8,024 nucleotides of DNA from an uncultured Collinsella sp. (lineage in GTDB: Bacteria; Actinomycetota; Coriobacteriia; Coriobacteriales; Coriobacteriaceae). The stretch's first letter is position 1; each line of letters opens with the position of its first letter. The notes beneath the pieces were generated by a model that saw only the letters and a program-made list of their open reading frames with translations, made no database searches and was not told the DNA's origin. Shown here in pieces: positions 1 through 6,063 of this stretch. Both the position numbers and the translations under genes were made by a program. Where the stretch lies: contig CAKUGM010000060.1 in the NCBI GenBank assembly GCA_934654625.1, forward strand, positions 1 to 8,024, given 5' to 3'.

Positions 1-1584
1 CCCGACTGCGACCTGCTCGAGTACATGCCCATGCCCGACTTCTCGACCGGCGGCGAGATCATCTACCGCCGCGAGGAGATGGAGAAGATCATCGAGACGG
101 GACTCGGCAGCTTCCAGATTCGCTCGCGCTGGCGCTGGATTCCCGAAGAGCGCATCATCGAGGTCTACGAGATCCCGTACACCACCAAAACCGATGTCAT
201 CATCGACCGCATCATCAAGCTCTCCAAAGAGGGCAAGGTCAAAGAGATCGCCGACATCCGCGACGAAACCGATCTTTCGGGTCTGCGCATCGCCATCGAC
301 CTTAAGCGCGGCGTCGACCCCGATAAGCTCATGGCCAAGCTCTACCGCTCGACCACGCTGCAGGATTCGTTCTCGTGCAACTTCAACGTGCTGGTCGACG
401 GCTACCCCCGCGTTATGGGCGTGCGCCAGATCATGCATGAGTGGGTTGAATGGCGCATCCAGTCTACGCGCCGCCGTGTAAGCTTTGACCTGGGCAAAAA
501 ATCCGAGCGCCTGCATCTGCTGCACGGCCTTGAGGCGATCCTGCTCGATATCGACAAGGCCATCGCTATCATCCGCGGCACCAAGCTCGAGGCCGAGGTC
601 GTGCCCAACCTTATGCGCGGCTTCGACATCGACGAGACTCAGGCCGAGTTCGTCGCCGAGCTCAAGCTTCGCAACATCAACGAGGAGTACATCCTCAACC
701 GCACCAAGGACATCGCCAAGCTCGAAGACGAGATTGCCGAGCTTGAGAATACTCTCTCCAGCGAGGAGAACATCAAGAAGGTTATCAGCGATGAGCTGGC
801 TGCCGTCAACAAGAAGTACGCCATGCCGCGCCGCACGGGCAGGATCGAGCCGTCCGACGTCATCGAAGTGAGCCTGGAGCCCGAGGTCGAGGAGTACCCG
901 GTCACCATCATGCTCTCGCGTGAGGGTTACCTCAAAAAGATGACGGACCGCGTGCTCAAGACAGGCGCTACGCTCAAGTACAAAGATGGCGATAAGCCCT
1001 TTATCGAGTTCCCCTCGTCCAACACGCATGAACTTCTGGTCTTTACCGACAAGAGCCAGGTGTACAAGTGCAAGGTCGCCTCGTTCGAGGACACCAAGTC
1101 GGCGCAGCTGGGTTCGTACCTGCCCACCGACCTCGAGATGGACCCCGACGAGAACGTAATCTGGGTGATTGACCCCGAGGATTACAAGGCCGACGTGCTA
1201 TTCGTCTTTGAAAATGGACGTACCGTCCGCATTGCGCTCGCAGGCTATGTCACCAAGACCAACCGCAAGCGCCTCAAGAATGCCATCTACGGCGGAAGCA
1301 AGCTGCTGTATGCGCAGGTACTCAAAGAGGACCGCGACATCGCGCTGGTCTCGAGCGATAACCGCCTGATGAACTTCAACACGTCACTGCTCAAGACCAA
1401 GACGACCACCAGCACGCAGGGCGTTCAGGCTCTTACCGCCAAGAAGAGCCGCATCGTCACCGCCGTGGGCGTGGCCGAAGACTTCTTGGGGAGCGGAATC
1501 TCGGTAGAAAAATTTACGGCACAGGCCCTGCCCTGCGCCGGCGCCCTCATGAAAGAAAACGACATGCCGAGCCTGTTTGACTAA
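1..1584 (+). CDS. Type II DNA topoisomerase subunit A (GyrA/ParC family), C-terminal part, 5' end outside window
   Basis: The reading frame is open from base 1 and ends at TAA 1582-1584, so the gene begins upstream; about 527 residues are visible. Subunit A of gyrase/topoisomerase IV cuts and rejoins both DNA strands. The part seen starts just after the catalytic-tyrosine region: PDFSTGG (window residues ~12-18), EIPYTT (~57-62), the RDETDLSGLR segment, then LQDSFSCNFN and VDGYPRVMGVRQI, all hallmarks of the breakage-reunion domain. A charged helical stretch at ~230-262 is the coiled-coil gate. The last ~240 residues form the DNA-wrapping beta-pinwheel. I see no canonical GyrA box (QRRGGKG-like), which favours a topoisomerase IV-like or divergent second A subunit over a standard gyrase. 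From memory it resembles the ParC-like proteins of Lachnospiraceae and Coriobacteriia. Family is certain; the gyrA versus parC label is not, so no symbol is given. Confidence 0.93.
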   Translation, partial: PDCDLLEYMPMPDFSTGGEIIYRREEMEKIIETGLGSFQIRSRWRWIPEERIIEVYEIPYTTKTDVIIDRIIKLSKEGKVKEIADIRDETDLSGLRIAIDLKRGVDPDKLMAKLYRSTTLQDSFSCNFNVLVDGYPRVMGVRQIMHEWVEWRIQSTRRRVSFDLGKKSERLHLLHGLEAILLDIDKAIAIIRGTKLEAEVVPNLMRGFDIDETQAEFVAELKLRNINEEYILNRTKDIAKLEDEIAELENTLSSEENIKKVISDELAAVNKKYAMPRRTGRIEPSDVIEVSLEPEVEEYPVTIMLSREGYLKKMTDRVLKTGATLKYKDGDKPFIEFPSSNTHELLVFTDKSQVYKCKVASFEDTKSAQLGSYLPTDLEMDPDENVIWVIDPEDYKADVLFVFENGRTVRIALAGYVTKTNRKRLKNAIYGGSKLLYAQVLKEDRDIALVSSDNRLMNFNTSLLKTKTTTSTQGVQALTAKKSRIVTAVGVAEDFLGSGISVEKFTAQALPCAGALMKENDMPSLFD

Positions 1585-1616
1585 AACAACGGCGACCGAA
1601 CCGTCATGAGCTCGCA

Positions 1617-1668
1617 AAATGACGAGGCCCGGAACGCAGCAACACCGCGTCCGGGCCCCGTCGTTTCT
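1617..1668. terminator. Probable bidirectional intrinsic terminator between convergent genes
   Basis: The arms are 1621-1637 (GACGAGGCCCGGAACGC) and 1647-1662 (GCGTCCGGGCCCCGTC), which pair with one A/C mismatch and one bulged A around a nine-base loop. An A-run at 1616-1619 and a T-rich run at 1664-1669 flank the stem, so a U-tract follows the hairpin on either strand. It lies 36 bp after the topoisomerase stop and about 60 bp past the stop of the oppositely oriented flavoprotein gene, the expected place for a shared terminator. Confidence 0.75.
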
Positions 1669-1722
1669 CATTACGGGCATTTTCCGCGTTAAAAGATGAC
1701 AGCAACCGGCCCTCGTTTGCCC

Positions 1723-2253
1723 TTAAGCAAGCCTACGGGCAAGCTCGCGCACCTCTTCCAGTTTGGGCGACGAGGCCATGCTGTCGCGCTCGGTCATGCC
1801 GCTGATGGTGACGATGCCTTGGTCGTCCCACTTGCAGTAAGCGCAAGTGGCCTTGTACATAGCGATCGCCGCGTCATAGACCCCATCGCTATGGCTGTCG
1901 AGGAGCAGGGCCGTCTTGGCAAACGGAAATCCCGTAACACCGAAGGCATACAGGCGATCGATGGCGAGCTTCTCCTGCGCGGTAATGTCGAACCAGTAGA
2001 TGGGCGAGGCGAAAACGACCATGTCGGCCTCTTTGAGCAACTCGACCACGCCGGTCATCCCGTCCTTCTGCACGCATTCGCCCTTGTGGGCAAAGCAGTA
2101 CTGGCATCCCAGGCAGCCACCGATCTTCTTGCTGGCAACACGAATGACTTCCACCGTATGACCGCCCTCACGCGCAGTCTCGGCAAATGCGTCGACCATG
2201 GTGTCGGTATTGGCACCTTTGCGCGGGCTGCCGCTCAGCACAACGATATTCAT
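1723..2253 (-). CDS. NAD(P)H-dependent FMN reductase / iron-sulfur flavoprotein-like protein
   Basis: This 176-residue protein has a flavodoxin-like fold. SGSPRKGANT (residues 7-16) is the phosphate-binding loop for FMN, and SPIYWFDITAQEKLAIDR matches the second flavin-contacting segment of the NADPH-dependent FMN reductase family. Four clustered cysteines, C47-x2-C50-x2-C53-x6-C60, have the compact spacing reported for archaeal/anaerobe iron-sulfur flavoprotein (Isf), so a [4Fe-4S] cluster is possible; many plain members share a GCxGCxxC segment, so this is not proof. The start is ATG 2253-2251, chosen because AGGGGAG lies a few bases before it and the family motif follows at once; a longer frame upstream has no family resemblance. 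Likely a cytoplasmic, soluble electron-transfer or quinone/flavin reductase; the substrate is unknown. It may be expressed with the gene upstream (2375-3181), 121 bp away. Confidence 0.88.
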   Translation of the reverse strand: MNIVVLSGSPRKGANTDTMVDAFAETAREGGHTVEVIRVASKKIGGCLGCQYCFAHKGECVQKDGMTGVVELLKEADMVVFASPIYWFDITAQEKLAIDRLYAFGVTGFPFAKTALLLDSHSDGVYDAAIAMYKATCAYCKWDDQGIVTISGMTERDSMASSPKLEEVRELARRLA

Positions 2254-2301
2254 AAGGTTCTCCCCTCTTTGACGCCGCAGGCGCGCGGCGGGCACCCTTG
2301 T

Positions 2302-2330
2302 GTTATAGCCTGAGCGGTCGCGATTATTCA
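2302..2330 (-). promoter_or_regulatory. Weak promoter candidate for the flavoprotein gene, next to a 10-bp palindrome
   Basis: On the minus strand TATAAC (2307-2302) resembles a -10 box and would give a leader of about 40 bases. The hexamer 17 bases upstream, TGAATA (2330-2325), is a poor -35. The perfect palindrome CAGTTAACTG (2329-2338) abuts this position and could be an operator half-way over the -35 region. A six-pair GC hairpin (CGCCGC/GCGGCG, about 2273-2290) lies in the predicted leader. No promoter activity can be claimed from this alone. Confidence 0.25.
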
Positions 2331-2374
2331 GTTAACTGCAAGCGTGCGGTTGGAAATGCCCCTCGCCACTGCCG

Positions 2375-3181
2375 TCAGCCAAGTGTAAGCGCATCTCCCG
2401 GAGCGATGTCGGAAGCCTCGGAGCTCAGCACCAGCACGCCGTGCCACCCTTCGGTCAAGCCGCCCTTCTCGGGGATAAGATCCGAACTGTCAATCGTGCT
2501 AACGGTCGGCAGCGGCTTGCCAATAATCGCGTTGGGAAACATCCACCAGCGCAAGAACCCTGTGGTAGCACGGTTAATAAGCACCTTTGCCGAATAGCGC
2601 ATGCCGCCATGATGGACCGTCACGATGTCACCGGCAGTAAAAGCGCCCAGGCGCACATTGCCCGCAATCGCGATGGTGCCCTTAAGGCGCTTGATGTTGG
2701 GAAGTCCCGCACAAAACGGCTTGAGTTTGGGCATCGGAGCGACCTCAAGCACCTCGAACACGTTCTTGGCACCACCGAATCTCTTCGAGACCTCTTGCTT
2801 GTACGCATCGATACTCGCAAGCTCGTCCTTGATCTGGTCCGACCTGAGCTTGGCCAAAGGGTCACTCCGAAGCGCACTGGTATAAGAGAAGGCGGTGCTG
2901 TTCACCGGATCGAGCGGGTCGGCATAGAGGAAGTCGTTCCTGAGCATGGTGAGAATGGGCCTGCCGGCATCGGGTGCCTTTTCTAACGTGGCGGGCTCGT
3001 CGTCGGTATAGTGCATCGGATACTTGGGGCGCAGCCGGTAGGCGCACTCGGGGCAGAGCCAGCCGTCCTGCAGCATGGCACCGCACGTGTCGGTGATGGG
3101 ATTGAACGCCGTGTTTTTGATGACGCCGCCGCAGCCTGGGCAGATGATTTCCTTAGGGGCCTTTTCGTTTCCAACTGCCAT
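2375..3181 (-). CDS. Uncharacterised zinc-ribbon protein with EF-Tu-domain-2-like C-terminal barrel
   Basis: I do not recognise a named family for this 268-residue protein. The N-terminus has two CPxC knuckles, C14-P-G-C17 and C43-P-E-C46, with C33 between them, a zinc ribbon as in nucleic-acid-binding or scaffold proteins. Residues ~50-165 are mixed and charged with a probable helix around 105-135. Residues ~166-268 read like the beta-barrel of translation-factor domain 2: KGTIAIAGNVRLGAFTAGD, then GMRYSAKVLINRATTGF, and at the end SDIAPGDALTL, like the 'di.rGd.l' closing of EF-Tu domain 2. There is no GTPase domain. The start ATG 3181-3179 follows a clear AAAGGAG site six bases upstream; a longer in-frame extension is rejected because it lacks such a site and looks like noncoding sequence. 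No signal peptide or membrane segment is seen, so it is probably cytoplasmic. Confidence 0.82.
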   Translation of the reverse strand: MAVGNEKAPKEIICPGCGGVIKNTAFNPITDTCGAMLQDGWLCPECAYRLRPKYPMHYTDDEPATLEKAPDAGRPILTMLRNDFLYADPLDPVNSTAFSYTSALRSDPLAKLRSDQIKDELASIDAYKQEVSKRFGGAKNVFEVLEVAPMPKLKPFCAGLPNIKRLKGTIAIAGNVRLGAFTAGDIVTVHHGGMRYSAKVLINRATTGFLRWWMFPNAIIGKPLPTVSTIDSSDLIPEKGGLTEGWHGVLVLSSEASDIAPGDALTLG

Positions 3182-3788
3182 GGGGGCTCCTTTCGATGCG
3201 GGGACACTGGTCGGAACGCATGGTGGCCACAGGCGGCGATGCCGCGTTCCACCTTGCATTCAGCGTAGCGTGCATTCCATGCAAGCGGAATTGCCCCATG
3301 TCCCAATATTGGAGTCGGATAATACCGGCTGCCCCATAAAAATCGCCTCCCATTTCTCGCCTTTGAACGAAGTGGAGGACTAACCCGTTAACGCCAGTGA
3401 GCAATTGCCATCAAACAGCACTCTGGCTAGCAAAAAAGGATGATCACCGGCGGCTGTTCCCAAAACTCAAATTCCGTTTCGCTTTTGGGAGCATCATGAC
3501 TCCGTGCCACAAGAGGGACAAGAGCCAATCTCAGAACGCAGCGACCAAAGAGCGTGCGTTTCTGCCAGGAGGCCGGATAGTTTGCGCGATCGTCGCCAAC
3601 CGGCAATTGCGAAATCGCAAAAGCAGGAGCACGGAACGCGCTGCGACGCCTTGTTTCGCTCGATTAGATTGATGGGATTTGCGGATTACGGTCTTGAACT
3701 TCTCCGGCGCGCTTGCGTGGGCCGGAAGGGTAAATCTCGACCTGTTTCTTTCGGCCACATTACCATATCTACCTTGTCTTTTGCAGAC
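3182..3788. other. Long stretch without a credible gene
   Basis: About 600 bp between two divergent genes. Open frames exist on both strands (for example 3397-3672 and an upstream extension of the gene starting at 3849), but their codon choice is unlike the neighbours and I recognise nothing in them. Small structures seen: palindrome CCAATATTGG (about 3303-3312), inverted repeat CTTGCAT/ATGCAAG (about 3253-3285), an 8-bp inverted pair TCCCAAAA/TTTTGGGA near 3458-3490 without a T-tract, and the repeat copy at 3579-3609. A minus-strand TATTAT at about 3318-3323 could be a -10 for the zinc-ribbon gene but has no good -35. Confidence 0.55.
3579..3609 (+). repeat. Direct repeat, copy A
   Basis: This 31-base segment matches 5291-5321 at 25 of 31 positions without gaps, with the ten-base core ATCGTCGCCA identical in both. 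Weaker similarity extends about seven bases to the left (from 3572). Both copies lie in non-coding sequence in the same orientation, one on each side of the DUF6323/DUF6179 pair. It may be a copy of a dispersed genomic repeat; the window alone cannot tell. Confidence 0.45.
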
Positions 3789-3817
3789 TTGTATTTCCTT
3801 GCCGTTCGCGGTATTAA
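3789..3817 (+). promoter_or_regulatory. Candidate sigma-70-type promoter of the DUF6323/DUF6179 pair
   Basis: TTGTAT (3789-3794) and TATTAA (3812-3817) are separated by exactly 17 bases, each matching four of six consensus positions. A transcript would start near 3824, leaving about 25 bases of leader with the ribosome-binding site GGAAGG before the ATG at 3849. The local sequence is more AT-rich than the genes around it. Confidence 0.45.
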
Positions 3818-3848
3818 GCATTGCCCACCCCAACGGAAGGACGGCCAC

Positions 3849-4412
3849 ATGGCGGATAATCTCTTGTTTCCCATCCCCGTATCCGGTGCGGAATCGCTGC
3901 GAGCGGCAATCAATCAACAGCTTGCCCCAGCGAAAATCGCCATCACGCACCAAGAGGCCTGCCAGCTTGCCAAGCGGCGGGAGCAATGTCTTTTCGAAGC
4001 CGAGCGCATCGAGTTCGCTGCCCCGGCAGTCGCGCTAATCGCGCGGGAGCTTTCCGAATCCAACGCGTTGGCAAATACAAGCGTCGCGTCAACGCTCGCT
4101 GCGCTTCAAGACTGTTTTTATCAGACGCGAGATGAACTGCCCGTTGATGTACCGGACGATGAGATCATAGAGGCGCTGGTCGGCTGTTTTATCGAACAAG
4201 GTGAAGCGGCTGATGTTGCCAAGACCTCGGTAGAGGAAATCATGGCTCATTCAAAGTCGTATCGACAAGCGCAAACAGAGGCCGAACGATCTAACTACCG
4301 CATCACGGATGACGAGGGTCGCGTGTATACGTTCGACCCAAGGGAATGGGAATGCGATGAAACCGCCCCCGGCTGGGACGGAGAGGAATGGGCGGGTGAT
4401 CGGAATGAATAG
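3849..4412 (+). CDS. DUF6323 family protein, function unknown
   Basis: This 187-residue protein resembles, from memory, the DUF6323 family of Clostridia and Coriobacteriia. The shared core is residues ~25-130: AITHQEACQLAKRRE, the IEFAAP segment (family: RIEFGGG), the ASTLAALQDCFYQTRDEL segment (family: ETLHELIEIFYYYKNE), then PDDEIIEALVGCF (family: SDDDLI.FM...F). The biochemical role is unknown; no catalytic motif, signal peptide or membrane segment is visible. The tail (~155-187) is acidic and tryptophan-containing and probably disordered. ATG 3849 is chosen because GGAAGG precedes it and the upstream in-frame extension (from 3504) is compositionally noncoding. The stop overlaps the start of the next gene by eight bases, implying translational coupling and a shared job with the DUF6179 protein, a pairing I recall as recurrent. 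Confidence 0.82.
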   Translation: MADNLLFPIPVSGAESLRAAINQQLAPAKIAITHQEACQLAKRREQCLFEAERIEFAAPAVALIARELSESNALANTSVASTLAALQDCFYQTRDELPVDVPDDEIIEALVGCFIEQGEAADVAKTSVEEIMAHSKSYRQAQTEAERSNYRITDDEGRVYTFDPREWECDETAPGWDGEEWAGDRNE

Positions 4413-5028
4413 CGAGCTTAATGCCAGCAGCCAACCGAGTCTCGCGCACGCGCAGCGCAACTTCGCGCGACTGATGGCCTATGTCGCCAACCTCCATTGC
4501 ATGGGCGGATCATCCTCGGTCAGCGCCCGGGAAATGGTGCAGCTCACCGCATCGGTTACATACGTCCTCGGCATCACGGACGCAACGGCAGAAGAAGCCG
4601 CCGGGACGCTTTGTACCGATGACCCCATCGCGCTCTGGCACGAACGCCTTGCCGCACTCGACGCGCGCACAGATGCCGCCGTCGCCACCTGGCGGGACAT
4701 CGTCCTCACTATGCCGCCCATCCGCAATGTCTCGCTACGCGACACGCTCGCAAGTCTCGGCGATCTCAAGCTCCGCTACGACACACGCTTTGCCGCACAC
4801 GAGGTTCCCTGCGATATCGACTATCAGCTGAGCGAACCCATCGACGTTCACTTACAAGGCCTCGATTATATTGAGGCCTGGCTCGCCCAACTCGAGCGCG
4901 AAACCCACTGGATCGCCCAGTTCGACACGACAAGCTGCATCGCTGTACTCGAACGCACCTGCCCCGATTACCGCGGACTCCATGTCAACCTGTACGACCT
5001 GCTCTCCATGCATGTCGACGAGCTGTAA
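4405..5028 (+). CDS. DUF6179 family protein, probably shortened by a frameshift
   Basis: The 207-residue product matches, from memory, the N-terminal half of DUF6179 proteins, which usually exceed 400 residues. Matching elements: GGSSSVSAREMVQLTASVTYVLG (family: GGDSSSIR.E.A......YTIG; residues ~34-56), a MPPIRNVSLRDTL segment, RFAAHEVPCDIDYQL (~158-172), GLDYIEAWLAQLERET and finally VNLYDLLS (family: FNIYEPVL). The frame then stops at TAA 5026-5028, just where the family continues. Another frame carries a sensible continuation (see 5029-5174), so a -1 shift near 5010 is likely. ATG 4405 overlaps the DUF6323 stop; an in-frame GTG at 4396 with GGAGAGG upstream is an alternative start. Function is unknown and the short product may be inactive. 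The protein looks soluble. Confidence 0.75.
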   Translation: MNSELNASSQPSLAHAQRNFARLMAYVANLHCMGGSSSVSAREMVQLTASVTYVLGITDATAEEAAGTLCTDDPIALWHERLAALDARTDAAVATWRDIVLTMPPIRNVSLRDTLASLGDLKLRYDTRFAAHEVPCDIDYQLSEPIDVHLQGLDYIEAWLAQLERETHWIAQFDTTSCIAVLERTCPDYRGLHVNLYDLLSMHVDEL

Positions 5029-5174
5029 GCGGAGGGCGCAGCATCGGCCCGATCGTGGCTTCGCCGAATCGGGAAATCGGCGAGCTGTTCGATTCTTATT
5101 ACGAGTTCGACTCGCATGACCTGCCCTGCTGGTTCAACGAGGAGAAGGTCACTCAGTTCCGAGGCGCGGTCCTT
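5029..5174 (+). pseudogene. Out-of-frame continuation of the DUF6179 gene
   Basis: After the DUF6179 stop, the frame with codons starting at 5013, 5016 and so on stays open through 5402 and keeps coding-like third positions (mostly G/C) until about 5174, after which that bias fades. It reads GGRSIGPIVAS then REIGELFDSYYEFDSHDLPCWF. Joined to ...NLYDLLSMH, the spacing to the G-G-x-x-I-G motif equals the spacing I remember in DUF6179 proteins (NIYEPVL, ten residues, then xDIG). This supports one lost or gained base around 5005-5015 and decay of the rest of the C-terminal half. A GTG at 5055 could start a separate small protein of this frame, but no ribosome-binding site supports it. Confidence 0.45.
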
Positions 5175-5290
5175 TGCTCGAACTGCTCAGTTTTTTCATG
5201 CTCACGGTGTTCAATTCCCGGTGATCACTCGGACCACTTCTTAGTGAACATCCAACAGAAAGGGATTAAGCTATCACTGGAACGCCAAAC

Positions 5291-5321
5291 AGTTTGTGCA
5301 ATCGTCGCCAGCCCACAATGG
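5291..5321 (+). repeat. Direct repeat, copy B
   Basis: This is the partner of 3579-3609: 25 of 31 positions agree, same orientation, about 1.7 kb apart. It lies downstream of the DUF6179 remnant, so the two copies bracket the DUF6323/DUF6179 block. Confidence 0.45.
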
Positions 5322-5407
5322 CATGGCGCCTTGGCATTCGCTGCCTTCGATATTGAGGGCACCCTTACCGCGAACGACGTCACATCTTCAGCTCATAGAT
5401 AAGACGC

Positions 5408-5452
5408 TTATGGGGGTATTTCTTGTCGATATTTCGATTTTCGCACCCATAA
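5408..5452. repeat. Inverted repeat TTATGGG / CCCATAA in AT-rich DNA
   Basis: The arms at 5408-5414 and 5446-5452 are perfect seven-base complements separated by 31 AT-rich bases that contain a smaller TCGA-TATT-TCGA hairpin. It is not followed by a T-tract, so it is not a standard terminator; it could be a protein-binding site, a structured RNA or chance. Confidence 0.3.
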
Positions 5453-5645
5453 CTAAGATATTTCCATTCCTGCACAGACATATTGCCAACAGCCAGTCCA
5501 ATAAATAGCCCTACGCTTAGAACTCTGCCCGCCGAGCAGGCATCTCACAGGTCCAGCGCGAGCGCGCTCTCCCGCGCATAGGGCTCATGCACCTCGCGCG
5601 AACGATAAAAATCTTCGGGAAGGCATCTCTGATGGATAGAAGTAG

Positions 5646-5981
5646 CATGAGTCCCCTCTCGAGCGTCGATTCGGCGCGGAGCCGTCCGATGAGGAGATCC
5701 TGCGATACGTTGTCGGCAATTGGGGGAAGCTCGTATTCTTCGGTGACGATCCGAGCGAGGCGAGCAAGCCCGCGAAGAACTCCAAACGACGCGCCCGTGA
5801 GGCGGCGAAAGCCCTTAAGCAGCCCGCGATGAGCACCAAGGCGCAACAAGCGCTCGCGAATCAACGTGAGGCAATGAAGCGGGAATCGGCTCAAACAAGA
5901 AGCCAGCGCCGCACGGAAGAGGCGAAAGCGCGTTTCGAGCAGTGAACGCTGAAGCGCAAGCGGAAGCATCGCGGGCACTGA
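5646..5981 (+). pseudogene. yjdF: Decayed YjdF family (DUF2992) gene with internal stop and lost N-terminus
   Basis: In the frame with codons at 5646, 5649 and so on, translation reads RRFGAEPSDEEILRYV (from 5664), the basic stretch KNSKRRAREAAKAL, MSTKAQQAL (ATG at about 5829), a charged helix, then FEQ, stop TGA 5943-5945, and, in the same frame, TLKRKRKHRGH before TGA 5979-5981. These match YjdF in order: the FGAEP element, the 'STKAQQAL' element and the closing 'KHRG' tail. The TGA thus interrupts a family-typical end, perhaps from a CGA arginine codon. TAG at 5637 and 5643 closes the frame upstream, and no start codon or N-terminal strand motif is found, so the first ~30 residues are gone. 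In other bacteria yjdF is often controlled by an azaaromatic-sensing riboswitch; I cannot see one here. Family call is firm, non-functionality likely. Confidence 0.8.
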
Positions 5982-6007
5982 TCGGCGCCGACATGAACCC
6001 CGGTATG

Positions 6008-6028
6008 AACAGGGCTACGCCCCCTGTT
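6008..6028. repeat. Hairpin AACAGGG / CCCTGTT
   Basis: Seven perfect base pairs surround a seven-base loop (CTACGCC) between the yjdF remnant and the convergent nitroreductase gene. No T-tract follows on either strand, so termination is only a possibility suggested by the convergent position. Confidence 0.35.
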
Positions 6029-6044
6029 AACGTGCTCGCATTCC

Positions 6045-6059
6045 CCCATCCCCGATGGG
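6045..6059 (-). terminator. Weak terminator-like hairpin after the nitroreductase gene
   Basis: CCCATC (6045-6050) and GATGGG (6054-6059) pair around a three-base loop, beginning four bases after the nitroreductase stop on the minus strand. The run that follows on that strand is GGAATG rather than U-rich, so intrinsic termination is doubtful; together with the hairpin at 6008-6028 it may mark the end of the operon. Confidence 0.3.
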
Positions 6060-6063
6060 TCAC

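Larger units (their letters stand above)
5175..5645. other. Non-coding stretch, partly AT-rich
   Basis: No convincing gene is seen here. The part from about 5395 to 5510 is clearly richer in A/T than the flanking genes. Visible structures: GTGATCAC near 5220, a CACT-TCTT-AGTG mini-hairpin near 5237, the repeat copy at 5291-5321, the inverted repeat at 5408-5452, and the tight GC palindrome AGCGCGAGCGCGCT near 5557-5570. The stretch may hold the worn-away end of the DUF6179 gene and the missing start of the yjdF-like gene, but neither is readable. Confidence 0.5.

Noticed and set aside
2260..2295. Ala-Cys-Gly-Val codons on the minus strand, considered as part of an ACGX-repeat peptide
   Set aside because: Only a single unit occurs, in the leader of another gene, with no start codon, no repetition and no link to the radical SAM operon.
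3504..3848. N-terminal extension of the DUF6323 protein from an upstream ATG
   Set aside because: The extension has noncoding-like composition, no family resemblance, includes the direct repeat and the predicted promoter, and the ATG at 3849 has a good ribosome-binding site.
3531..3986. A 151-codon minus-strand open frame overlapping the start of the DUF6323 gene
   Set aside because: It overlaps the supported DUF6323 start and promoter, has no ribosome-binding site I can see and no recognisable motif.
5160..5240. A possible tRNA: a T-loop-like TTCAATTCC near 5207-5216 inside GGTCC ... GGACC ends
   Set aside because: The presumed T-stem does not pair, there is no seven-pair acceptor stem, no D-arm and no proper anticodon arm on either strand.
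5181..5402. Cysteine-rich segment (CSNCSVFSCSRC) in the open frame after 5055, considered as a metal-binding small protein
   Set aside because: Codon choice becomes unlike coding sequence there and the cysteines fall in the decayed part beyond the DUF6179 continuation; no start or family supports it.
5517..5978. A 153-codon minus-strand open frame
   Set aside because: It is antisense to the YjdF remnant, whose motifs explain the sequence; the minus-strand product is rich in Arg, Leu and Ser without motifs, typical of a shadow frame.
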